Source: Phoenix dactylifera | Lineage: Eukaryota; Streptophyta; Magnoliopsida; Arecales; Arecaceae | Direction of reading: 5' to 3' | Assembly: GCF_009389715.1 (NCBI RefSeq) | Contig: NC_052392.1 | Location: forward strand, 29,710,592-29,774,591 | DNA: 64,000 nt | Part shown: positions 44,766 through 56,620 of the stretch, piece by piece | Layout: each line of letters begins with the position of its first letter | Numbering within the stretch: the first letter of the stretch is position 1 | The notes under the pieces: generated by a model | What the model was told of the DNA's origin: nothing | Seen by the model: only the letters and a program-made list of their open reading frames with translations | Databases searched by the model: none | Position numbers and translations under genes: made by a program

Positions 44766-44957
44766 CAAGATACGTAGTCTCGGTACCGGATCCCATACTG
44801 ATGCCATATTGTTACTGTATTGGTATGCCCAGTAAAGAGAATGGTTGGGCATACCGACAGCGTACTAAGCGTCGGTATGCCCTTCGTACCCTATACCGCT
44901 ATGGTATGGTATGGTGTGTTTCGTACCATCCGGTTTGGTACGGTATGACGTACCTTG
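44766..44957. mobile_element. hAT-like MITE, GGTACCG-rich family, copy 4
   Basis: A 192-bp element from CAAGATACGTAGTC to GTATGACGTACCTTG; its ends are inverted repeats (CAAGATACGT and CAAGGTACGT). It is flanked by a perfect 8-bp duplication CTTCAAAC (44758-44765 and 44958-44965). The interior has GGTACCG, GGTATGGTATGG and related words. Confidence 0.75.
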
Positions 44958-44965
44958 CTTCAAAC

Positions 44966-47900
44966 TCAACTTGCATTTAACCTCATTTCACAAAAAATTT
45001 AGAATCTAATATTTTGACAAGGTAAAGAGGAAACATGGTTGAAAGTTGATTATCTAGTGGTATCTTTTGCTTCTTTTTTGTCTTTATTTATTTATTTATT
45101 TTTGTGTGGGGCGGGGGGATTTGATGTTGATCCAGCTTGATTTTGCAAGAATTGCTTTGATCGGGCACTCTCCATGAATTTGTTCCTCTCTAAAGCCAAG
45201 CAGCTCCTCACCTCCCTCTATGGTGAAGAAACGGGATGAAAAACAACAAAGCTTTAGGAGCTTTGTGATCCAATGCTGGTTGGTACCGGTCCATGTCAAC
45301 CATATTGAACTAACACGCTTTTGTACAAGCAGGTATCAATAGGCTCAATCAATACTTTGGCACACACCTATACCCATTTCTGGTCCAGGTTTTAAGGCAC
45401 ATAGTAGCATGGAGTGGCACACAAAGTCATCCTAGCCAATGTAGGTGAGGTTAATGTCAAGAATCTAGGAAGTTATTAGTAATTTAATGATTATAATGGC
45501 TTCCTACAACAAAAAGATAAAAGGAGTAGATTTGTGTAAGTCTTAGGGTTTTGGGAAAAAGAAAAGGATGGATAACCTTTCTAAGGTTTCCTGGATTGGG
45601 TTATGATAGGAGAATATATTATTTAGACTTAAGAAGATTCAGGCAGGGGTTTCTAAGAATTCAAGAGTTAAATTTCAGGTTCTATTTTCTTGTGCACATT
45701 TTTTGATTCTGTGCACAGATTTTTGTGATTCAGATGGAAAGAAGCCTAGGTCAGTGCTATAAGGGCTTCCTATGGTTTGAAATAAATTCTCCATTTCTAT
45801 GATTCTAATGAGATAAATAAATTAGAAAATGTCGTTACAAGCTAACTTGAATATTTTTTCTCAGATAAGAATTATCTTGAATATATTTAGATTTAGATCC
45901 ACAAAGGTAGACTATAGGAAAATAAAAGTGGAAGAGAAAGAGGATTAAAGAGTATATTAGAGAAAAATCATTAAGAGAGGAGGAACTACCAAAGTTAGAT
46001 TAAACAAACACAACTAGAAACCAATGTTTCCTACTTATAAAAAGACTACTGATAATACTTAGAATAACCCTAAGAAAAGATGTTTAATTGAACCTAAAAC
46101 TCCACATTATTCAAAATTATAAACTATTCTAAATTGCAACTTTGTCAATAATAAGATTGCCGAAATTTTCAAAGCAGCGATGAGACATTAAATGAAGATT
46201 TGAGGGTTAATGTGTATCTAATCACATATTATGAGCTTTGTGTGAACCTAATATCTGCGCTTGGTTGATTAATTGCATATTTCAAAGCCAAGCAGGTTTA
46301 AACAATGAACTGAGAGTTTTTTGTGCAGCTTTCTCTTCTTTGGCAAACAATTAAAATTGATGATCTCGGGCTGCTTAGTTTTCCTTCCTCGAGCTTCATG
46401 ATGATCTCGATCATCTTACAAATTCCTTAAGCCTAACAAATATGTTATTTTGGCATCTTTTAGGTTAACAAAACACATGGAGCATCATAACTTTCCAGCA
46501 TACATTTTTTGCTAATCTTTGTAAAGTTATCATCTTTCTAAAGATATTGGGTTGTCTAAGAAGAGATCAACATAAAATTATCTGCTCAAGCAACTTTCTT
46601 TTCTTCTACATGCAATTCAATCCATATGACTACTCCCTTCTTGTTTGCTGTCATCTGTGAAGGATGAACTTTTATCGCTTCTTTGGTTAATCATGACCTT
46701 TGTTTTCAATCATTCTCCTTTATTTTAGTCCATGAGTTATATTTTGATTCCATTCTAGTTCCTTTCTTCCCTCTTTTTGTACTCGTTTCTCAATTAGATA
46801 AGTACTGTGAATCCCAAGCAAACACAATGTTACAAAATATTTTCAAATGTTGTCCAATTTTTACTCACTACCCATCACTCCTTAATTGCCCTAGTTATTG
46901 CCACCATGTGGTCTGGTGTTGTTTTGGCTCTTGATTTGCCTGTCTGTTTTGCTAAAAGTGTGGAAGTTTGATAGGAGGATCTTGAAAGAGCCTCTCATCA
47001 CATTTGGGAGACCACATCAATACTTATCATAATCGGATTTTCCTTAAATTCTGAGTGAAGTTTGTGAATATGAATGAGAACTAATCAACTCATTTCATTT
47101 CATGAACAGACGAAAATCCTTCACACTCTTATGTCGGGGTCATTCACCTTTTTCTGGATCCAAGTTAATGTTAGTTACATCAAAGTCTGCTCTTAATCCA
47201 CTAGGTTCTTACATAAAGCTCTTGGAACTACTCAACCCTTTCCAGAAATCTATTTTTTTTTATCTCTGATCATTATCCGCATATATTAGAGGGAGAGTTA
47301 AACTAGAACCGTTATTCTTAACCTGATAGAATTGAATCCCTTTAAGCCCACCCACCCACTCTTTCACTAAAATTACTTCCATTTAATGAAGATGCTTGTC
47401 AACTAATTCACAAACCCATGATGAGGCCTCATCTCAAGGGTTCTGCCTTCTGTATGATTCTTAAGCGTATTAGCCACCTCCAGCTTTTTCATTCTTGGTC
47501 ATGTTACATTTTGTTCAAACATAATTTCTAGTCTTTTCGTGTTGCATCTCTTAACATGACTTTCCATTTCTTTTAAGTTTCAGGATGAGATCTTCAATGC
47601 TCTCATTGTTTTTCTCTAGTTCTGTTTATTTCTCTCCCTTCATCCACAGAAGTCTAATACTTTCAGTTTCATGGTTGTCCAGGCAGTCGATAGTTATTGG
47701 ATGGAGAGCTAAAAACTATTAATGGTCTATTATAGTAGATGTTGTCAAGCACTGTATAGTAAGTTTGGGAGTGTAGATGCATAGGGTAGTAAGGGATCTG
47801 TTCTTTCAGATCTCACTAAATGATAAGGGTTAATAATCCAAGTGTGTTTGATATAGATGATGGCGTACTAGACTGCCCAAGGTGCTGCAATTAGGAATTG

Positions 47901-48099
47901 GATTCTTAAGTTTTCTATCGTAAATAGAAAATGCCAAAGTGGAACCATCCCATGATCAATCATGGAAAATCAGGGCTAGTGCCAAATTAGTGGCCTTTAG
48001 AGGGGAATTCCAACTTATTCAGGTGGCGGTGCCTTATAGTTAGTAGTTTTAGGGTTGCAAGCCTTGGAAAACTTGGGTTTAAGGTGTGAAACTAATATC
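44966..48099. other. Intergenic, no gene seen
   Basis: About 3.1 kb of AT-rich DNA with no supported exon. Short frames such as that near 46683 lack splice context and resemblance to known families. It may include unrecognised eroded retroelement sequence. Confidence 0.35.
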
Positions 48100-48104
48100 A
48101 GAAA

Positions 48105-48380
48105 ATGTATCCGGCACGTTAACAGTTCGGTATGATGCGATTGGTATGGTACACACCCCATAGTGAGACAGTCTCCCAATGCCTTTTTTTTCTCGTTTAT
48201 ATTCATGGTACTATGCGAAACCGAGTGGTATGGATTGGTATTGGGCGGTTCTGCTTGGTTCGAAATGATATAGACCGGTTCGGCTTATATACCCTACTAA
48301 ACCTCAGTACCATACCAGTTCCTTAGTAGTATGGTGTGGTTGGTGCAAATGGCGTGTGTCGGTACCATAGACCTTGTCAG
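48105..48380. repeat. Diverged GGTACCG/GGTATGG-type repeat
   Basis: The stretch has CGGTATGATGCG, GACCGGTTCGG, GGTACCATAGACCTTG and related words. The right tip, reading CAAGGTCTATGGTACCG on the other strand, fits the MITE ends, but no left end or target duplication could be fixed. Confidence 0.4.
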
Positions 48381-48930
48381 GGTTGTTTGTGAGGTTGGAG
48401 TTAGTTTAGCATGCTCTTGTAATTTCAACTTTTCCTTTTAATCCTTAATTTATTACTTGTAATATGAGGTAATCAATTAATGATTACTAGATCATCTTGT
48501 TAGTTTTCTCTGACTCAAATTTCTAGGTCTCTAAGGATTTTTTTTTATAGATTGCTAGGATGAGGTTAGATTTCTTTCTTAAATTCTAAATTAACCAAGT
48601 TGAGCAATTTGTCAGGATTTATCACTCTAGAATTGTGGTTATTGATAACTCCACTTTCTCAACTACTAATCGAGTCATCTTGATAACTATGATTTTTAAT
48701 GAAAGTGAAAAAGCCACAAGGCAAGTTCTCTACTTATAGTTATCGATATAGTTGCATATATTCATGATCCAATTCCTAATGCCAGTACAGTCTGATTTTG
48801 TATTACGATTGTTTGACTATTGCATAATGTCTATTATATCTTGAATAACCCTTCAAATACTTAAAATACTTCTTACCTTCCTCATTTAAGTTGTAACCTT
48901 TTTCTTTTGCCAAAGTTAATGAGTTAGTAT

Positions 48931-49115
48931 CAAGGTTCGTCGTACCGATACCGGACGCTGTACCGGTGCCACACTAGCATAGTATCAGTACGGTACGGTA
49001 CAGAATTTTTTGGCATATCGAAGGTCGGTACACCGCCGGTACCAGTATCGGTATCGAACCGGTATGGTACGTTATTCCTAGTACCATCCGGTTCGGTACG
49101 ATACGGCATACCATA
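48931..49115. mobile_element. hAT-like MITE, GGTACCG-rich family, copy 5
   Basis: A 185-bp block from CAAGGTTCGTCGTACC to GGCATACCATA. It is clearly similar to copy 1 (shared CGGTGCC-CACTAGCATA phrase). Flanks GTTAGTAT (48923-48930) and GTAGGTAG (49116-49123) match at only five of eight positions, so the duplication is decayed or the ends are off by a base. Confidence 0.55.
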
Positions 49116-49659
49116 GTAGGTAGACTTGAGTAGGTGTCTCCTCCTGCAGAACCCTCGGTCTTTCCAAAATTTCTTCATGCAATTCATGCAATGATTTATT
49201 ATGTCCATCCTTGTTATTATGAAAGGAGCTTTACTCTTCCACCTTAGTTGAATGAAGGAACTAGCTTCCTTGATGCCTTTTCTTTCTGAGATTTATGGAA
49301 GGATCAGAATGAAATGATCTTTTATCAAGAGCAGATGTATAGCAATCTTGCACGCCATCATATAAAGGGGACTTGTAAGCTGTTTAGCTACCATCAAGCC
49401 AGCAGGAATGCTAGTTCAATGATGACCACTAATGGAGGAAATACTGGTAGGTTGAATCTAATTCCAAACCATTTTGGCAATCATATGTTATAGTTGCTTT
49501 GGGCAGTCTAGAATCATTGCTGAGCAAGATGACATAATTAACTTCGCACTCTGGGTGGGAATATGGTGTCCAAGAAGTTGGATTTTGAACCCAAATCTTG
49601 GTTTGCTATGCCAAATGTAGTATATAATGCAAGAAATCTGTTCTCTTGTGACTCTATTT

Positions 49660-50210
49660 TAGATGGCCAAGGTCATGTATGTTCATAGGGAAGGTAATTG
49701 TGCAGTTGATTGGTGGCACAGAGAGCCATTTATCTGGGGGATATGCTATGATGTTGTACATTGGTAGTATTAGGATGCATCTGAAACATGTAAACCGACT
49801 AATCAAACATAATGTCGATGAGGATTCATAAGTAAATAGATAGAGTTGGACATAAAGGTAGGTAATTATTGTTTTGTACAGGTGAGGAATCCTTGAAATA
49901 TAGAGTGCCTAGTAAATTTGTTGCTTAGAACTGCACATTCTGATAACTTGAAAAGTAGACTTCAATAACAAATACCAGAAATTGAATGATCTTCATAGAA
50001 GGATGGACACAAGTTTTCCCATGCTTTTAGGTGAATGTAATGATGATGAAAAGTTGTTTGTTCACCTTTTAATCCAAAATCCTGATCACCCTCCTTGTCT
50101 CTTTTGGTTGAAATGAAAGAACAACATTACAAGGATTCTTTTTTCTCCAAAAGACATTCCTGCTGATGCTCTTAGAAAGAGTCGCCTTAAATCTGTTTCT
50201 TCTGTTATTT
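49660..50210 (+). pseudogene. Possible LINE RNase H remnant
   Basis: Around 49663-49740 one frame reads AKVMYVHREGNCAVDWW, close to the V(R/Q)HVYREANGAADW motif of plant LINE RNase H. Around 50150-50180 another reads IPADALRKS, recalling the IPADALA motif. Everything else is out of frame. Weak but consistent with a very old insertion. Confidence 0.3.
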
Positions 50211-53200
50211 CAGTGTGGAGATTCATTACACTCTAATCAGTTCTATGCAAAATTCTCCTGGAAAGTATATAATTAATCTTCAAATAGGAAGAGCAAGCTG
50301 AATTTATGTGTTCAGTGAGGGTGTGCCGCAGTCTTATATAATTCTATCCTCTAAGTGATTCCTTTTTCATTTTCAATTATCAGGGCAATTGTGAGTTTAT
50401 AAATGATTAAAGAACAAGGATAACTTCATGGTGATTATAAGTTATTAGAGAACAAGAACAAGCATAGATTTATATTTTCCCTTCTCTCTACGAATAACTG
50501 TGGAGGTACCATCTATTAGATTTAGGTAGATCAGATAGTTGGCAACAATGCTACAAACTAGAACCTCCATGTGAAGGATGCAAGCGCTATGCTATAGCCC
50601 AAGTCTCTACTTGGTTATTTTGTAAGTTCATTACTTTTGGAAATAATTGTTATATGTAACATTTGGTAAATTCAAATTCTCTGTCTCTTTCTGGTTCTTT
50701 TACTAATATTGTCTAAACAGTCATATTCTTAGTTATTTCATATGGCAGGGAACTTCAGTTGGATTCTAAACATTCTAGGTCACCTTCTCTGGTCAAAAGA
50801 TAATTACTCAATACTAGGAATAGTTTGTCTAGGATAACAAACTGGTTTCAGAATCTTCTTAGAATCTCGAACCTGCACGTACCTTTTTAAGCAATTCCGT
50901 GCTAAGAGTGTTTCTAAAATATCCGCTTCTACGCGCTCTCACCCGACTCTGGCAAGGAATCTTCCAACCTGTCATATATTTTCAGTTGGTGGTCATTGAA
51001 ATTCATGGGTTTAGGTTGAGTTGGGTAGAAATTTTTCCACATCCATTTTCAGAAGAGGGTTAACCTGTTCTCAGGTTGGTTAATGACCCTGTGAAGGCTT
51101 ACAGATTCTCTCGGAAAGCTTTTCTCTCTTTAATGCTAATACTTACCTGGGCCTGTTCTTTTGGCTGTCAATATACTAACAAGTTCGAGGAATAGTCTGT
51201 CCTCTTTGCAATCATATCCATATAAGCTCTTATTTATTTAACCGCAGGCATTTACCCATCCAATCCGTTTCCAACCGGGCTATTGGCCTATCGTATGGCA
51301 GAACTGAAAGACTAGACGCACTTGTGTAAAGCCATAAATGACATGAGAAAGAGGGGAGGGTTTTCTGATGATCTCCCTATTGTTCGGCCTGTTCAGATAA
51401 GAATGCCTTTACTCATTATCTTCCCCTGTCATACAATGGTCTTATTTTTTCACTTTTTTAAATAGACAGCCTTGAGACTAATTTCGTCCTAATGGATCTT
51501 CTGAAGAGAATAAAATTTGGTTCTGCTTTTCCATGATCGTGGTTGGATAGGTGTGGCAGGAGAGAGATCATGTAGGATTACAACCAATTTTTTTTGCATA
51601 TATTGCTAGTAAATGGTGCATCTGTTGGTTATGCAGTGAGAACAGAAAATCCAGAAAGTTTGTGATCTTGGAGGAAAATTCTAAAATTAGCACTTACTGG
51701 TAATATTACTTAGTTGTCTAGGAGATGACTGAAATCCCGTTGATGGAAGCTGAACAATGGGTGATTTATTTTTCTGAATAATTATAAGCACTCATACTTG
51801 CTCAGCTAAGATTTCAGTACTTATGACATTTTGAGTGGACGATAGATAAAAAGATCATGGTTGCAAAGCCGGATAAGCACAAAGCCATGAGTCCAAGTCT
51901 CATGCCAACCAGGCATTACCATGACTGTCACTGCCATAACCACCACCTTATAAACTGATACAACAAAGCATATAAAGCCATACAAAAGGTGGAAATTTAA
52001 AAAGATGATGTTTGTGAATGCACATGACTTTTATAAGAATGAAAGTAATTGAATATTAGATACATCAATAACAGGTTGCAGTCAACTCAAGTGGGTGATG
52101 CCTTAGTGATCACACCCCTCCTCTGGGTTTGAGTCTTGAGCGTCTAGGCTTTTAGATTGTTGTTTTGGGGGAATGTTCAAGCTCAAGCCAAAGTCGGCAG
52201 ATGCTTGTTCTTGACTGCTGATTTAATTGAGCCTGAACAAGTTGTTATGGAGCCAAACTCAAGCTTCCACTTGTTCTTATATTCTCAGGACTGTTCAGCC
52301 TTGGCTAATTTATAAGTTGATCTTGAATATGAGGCTCGAACATGGTTTGCTATCAGATTGAGACTGAGCTGTAAATGAACACCTTGTTGGTTTGGAGGGA
52401 AATAGTAGGACTAACCATGTTTTATCTATAACCAAAACTTCAGAATGGAGCTCCGTGTCTCCACAGACATGCGCTGTGCAAGTCTACACTTTCCTTGGGT
52501 GGCAGCGGTGGTTGCGACTGCAATGAACCAAGAGGGGAGGATTGTGCCAACTTGGGAATGGATTGGGGAACAATAGTTAAGAGCTAAGTTAGTTTTGTAG
52601 CTATATCATATACAGTGCTAGAAAAGAGACTACCACCTCTCATGCTCAGATCAGGATTTGCAAGATCTACTCTCCATTACTCTTCTTTCTGGGGGAAAGA
52701 GACATATATAATCAATATAATGATCATAGCATTATAATATTTATGGAGACTTTGTTTTAGTGAGTATTTTCTTAATACCTAGTATTGCATGAAGCAAACT
52801 TTTTATGATGGACCATTGAGTATTCAATATCAATGTTCAATATAATCATGTGATAAAGAAATTGAATGTAAAGAAAAAAGGGGCAATCTTGAGAAACAGT
52901 GACTCCCTGTAAAGAAACCTCTCTTTTCTTTAGACAGGGACACTCTACTCTTCAGATATCAAGGTTTTGATCTCGCAAAAGAGCTAATATTCGGATAAAT
53001 CGCAGATGTCCTCCTTTCCTGTCGTGTGCCTTATCTTTTACTTTGATCACGACCATCCATCTTGCATGTTTACTGCACATGTTCACTGCTAATTCTGGTA
53101 GAGAAATAGAACAGCTTATATGAATGAAATGGAGATAGATGTGTTGGCACAGCAATTCAGTAAACTAAAAAACAAAATGACCTGCTGAGGCTATTCACTC

Positions 53201-53843
53201 TGTTTTCTAGGCATTCCTCCGATGCCTGGACCAGAAGTCCCTCATTCTCTCTAGTAATAATACATGATTTTTGGGTTAAGATGGTTCTGTGTTGAATAGG
53301 GACTAGAACTCCCAATGAGCTAGTTGATATTGAAGTTTGATCCAATATTCAATAATTTTGTGATTTCTCTAAAATTGTTGCTTCTTTTGATATTTTTCTG
53401 CAATATCCTTGTTTCCAACATGAGAACCTTAAAATAATAGAGCTTTTATTTCAATAATTAAAACATTAATATTTGCAATAAAATATGTTCTCTTTAGTGA
53501 CCTTAAATGATCGAAACCTTCATTGAAACCAATAAGAGTAGATACAGATTTGAAATTATAATGATAGTAGCAGACAAATATAAATTGGACATGCTGACAT
53601 GGTTGAAATATCTATTAATATGTAATATATAATTATGTATATATATACACACATATACATGTAAGTAATGATTTTTTATTGGATGTCGAATCTAGCCAAT
53701 TCCTCACCTGACCTGATAAGCTTATCACTCTGAATGGGGCCCTGCAACACAAGCATGTGGTTTTTTTCCCCTCTGATCATGATTATTTTGGTGCTAATAT
53801 TGTTTTCATAATTCTTTGAAAGTAAACGCCTCGTTTCAAAAGG
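50211..53843. other. Intergenic, no gene seen
   Basis: 3.6 kb of AT-rich DNA; no exon, RNA gene or repeat with readable ends was recognised. Confidence 0.35.
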
Positions 53844-55315
53844 GTTGTTGATAGGTGCATGAAAATGTACCTTTTAACACTACCACTTTAGGCTAAATTG
53901 TTAAGACTTAAGCATGATTTGGGTATTTTTATGATATTTTTCTAATCTGAGCTTTACTTCACAAAGTGTCCAAGTCTTAATTGATTTTGGTGATTTTATT
54001 GTAGGAATGGAGTTAAGGAGATTGAATGTCCCATTGCAGTCCGAATGAAATGAAACTTGGTGGGGATGAAGTAGACATGTTGAGGTTTCATATGCATCAA
54101 GAATCAGGTCAATTGGAGCTCCAGAAAGAAAGTTATGAGGTTGCAAAGTTAGGTTTTCCTAAACTGCCAGCCTGGGCCCTGACATATCAGACCTTTGTGT
54201 AGTATTTTGATGATTTTGGGAGATACAAAAGTCCAATTGAGCTGATTCAAATTTTGTTGGAAACTAGACTTCTAGGGCTTTCTAATGACTATAAGAACAC
54301 AAAATTTGGAGATTAGATGTGATCTAGAGAGCCTCCCAAACTTTATGCTAACGTTGGTGCTCGAGGGTAAAGTCGGAAAAACGCATGCAGACGTGTCTAA
54401 GTCGTGTTTCTTAGGGTTTTTAGCCCCAAAACCATATATATACTTGGAGGAGCACACCGTACTGAGGGAGAAAGAGCTACATTACAAAGAAATCATCAAG
54501 AGGAGCCAAAAATTCATGGAGAGCTAATTCTTTGGTGAAGCTAGGGATCAACTCGCTTGGATAATAGTAGTTTCATTTATATTTGATCTATGTAATAGAT
54601 TCTCATGTTGATACAATTCTTGTTTATTATCTCTTATCAATAGATCTTTTCTTGTGTTGGGATAGTCTTGAACTGATTCTTTTCATAGATTCAGCCATGT
54701 CTTTTTCTATAGAATTGTTGAGGTGCTTGATTATATCTAGATTTGATTGTTATCTAGTTAGTGTGATTTTTTGCTGAAATATTGCCATTGGGTATATTTT
54801 TGTCTTTGAATCTGAGTCTAATAGGATAACAATCCTTGTTTTTTAAAGAGGAGAATGATTTTCTAGAATTACCACTAAATATTTTGATTGTAATGCTATA
54901 TCTTCTAATTAGAGAATCTGGTGCTATGATCTCTAATTGAGTTAACCAATGGATCAAATATGAATGGAATTACCTGATTCAAGTGAGAAATTTCCGATGC
55001 TTGCTGCCATTAATTCTGGTCATATCTTTTTACTACTACAATCTAATTGTCAATTTACGTTTAAACGTTCACATTATATTTTACTGTTTTGATATTTCTC
55101 CTTAGTTTCGTAATTTCTTTTAATGTTTCTACCTTCTCCCTGTGGAATCGACACCCCAATATATGCTGCGATAGCCACGTTATTCTTTGGGCGTAATCAG
55201 TTGTCTAAGATTGTTATTTGATATCAAGATTATGTCAAGATAGTCAACACCTCATTTCAAAAGGGTTGTCTAAAATTGTTATTTGATATCAAGATTATGT
55301 CAAGATTAAATGGGT
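53824..55315. repeat. ~65-bp tandem duplication, first copy split by the solo LTR
   Basis: The phrase CTC(G/A)TTTCAAAAGGGTTGT is at 53830-53848. Its continuation CTAAGATTGTTATTTGATATC resumes right after the LTR at 55205. An unbroken second copy (CACCTCATTTCAAAAGGGTT..., TTGTTATTTGATATCAAGAT) follows at 55249-55307. Confidence 0.8.
53849..55199 (+). mobile_element. Solo LTR (Ty3/gypsy, Athila/Tat-like) with perfect target duplication
   Basis: The 1351-bp unit starts TGATAGGTGCATG and ends GGGCGTAATCA. It is flanked by GTTGT on both sides (53844-53848 and 55200-55204). A TATA box (CATATATATACTTGG, about 54432) lies in the middle. The 3' part has CTTCTCCCTGTGGAATCGAC, the phrase found near the 3' end of many Athila/Tat LTRs. 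The orientation is plus. No internal region follows, so it arose by LTR-LTR recombination. It split the first copy of a tandem duplication. Confidence 0.85.
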
Positions 55316-56330
55316 ACTATCTTGTGTTCCATCATTTAAAATGTGAGCTTTCTGCTTTGTGAAAATGGCGGTTCTTGCATCCCTTTTTCAGTTAAAAAAT
55401 TATAACAACCATCATAGGTCATTGTAATGATGTCATATGACGATGATAACAGGTTTTTTTTTTTCCTTGACGCATATCTTTTCATTATGTATATAAGTAA
55501 ATATTATTTACTGGCAAATTATTGCATATTTTCAATGAAGTGAAGTAGCACAGTCATTTGCTATTATTATCTGTTGTCTTCCAATTATTATGGTGGTCAT
55601 TTAATTCCGGAAAATTATAGCTCATGATTGGACTGAGCTAACAGTGGTTCTTTTGTTTCTCTTCTCATCGTTTTTCTTTGCGAGACAATGGTTTTCTGTT
55701 TTTGTGTTTTTTTTTTTGTAGCAAAGTGATGCAATGGCTTTTAGTCTTTTACTTCCATTACAACGACTGATTCTCCTAGGAAGCTGATATGGGGGATGAT
55801 AGAAATTTACTGGAGAGAACCTAAAAATTTTTAATTAACTATATATAGAGATAATGCTTTTTTTAATGTGCCAATCATAGCTTGACATGTTCACAGAAAA
55901 AAGAATAAAAGACTATCAGCTGCAGGGACTGAGATAACTAGGACAAACTGTAGCATTCTTCTGCTCTTCTCCTTGCTTCAAACAAGATTCTTAACTTTCC
56001 CCACCATTCCTCTTAAAAGGAGAGGAAGAAGGAACAAAAAGAAGCAGCTGATAGGATCGGTTTCCAACATCCTGTGGTCTAATAGTCTCTTTTTTCTTGC
56101 GTTAGAACAATAATCACAAGTTTGGCTAGGTTGAGGGACTATTTTTATCACCAATCTTTTATTTTAAAAGTTAGACTGATCTTGTTTTCTGTACGGTTAG
56201 CTGCTGTTGGTGCAGGAAACCATTAAAATCCAAATTTGGATTCAATCAGTGTTGCAGTCTCATGTGATGCTCCTCCCTCCGTGCTGGACTGTTGGACCAT
56301 TCTCTACTCTCTGATAGTTTTGTTTTGATC
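55316..56330. other. Intergenic, no gene seen
   Basis: AT-rich sequence without recognisable features. Confidence 0.35.
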
Positions 56331-56332
56331 AT

Positions 56333-56620
56333 AATGCTGAACACTTTGTTATATGTTATAAAACTGGACCACGGCACCAGCCCTGGTGACCGTGTCCCTC
56401 CAATTGGATGCAGTGCCATGCACGTACCTTGGGAGGTGTTTTCTCAAATATTTGACAAGAGTATTTCTTGAAATGAGCTGAACGCTTTGTTGTCATATAT
56501 TATAAAACTGGACGACGGCCCCATTCCCCATGGATGCCCCTCCATTTGGATGCAGTTAGCTCCATGAACATACCTTGGTAGGTGTTTTCTCAAATATTTG
56601 ATGCAAATATTTCTTGTATC
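56333..56620. repeat. ~140-bp tandem duplication
   Basis: TATAAAACTGGACCACGGC, CCTCCAATTGGATGCAGT, GTACCTTGGGAGGTGTTTTC and TCAAATATTTGA recur in the same order about 140 bp later with around 15% differences. Two units, head to tail, of unknown origin. Confidence 0.85.
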
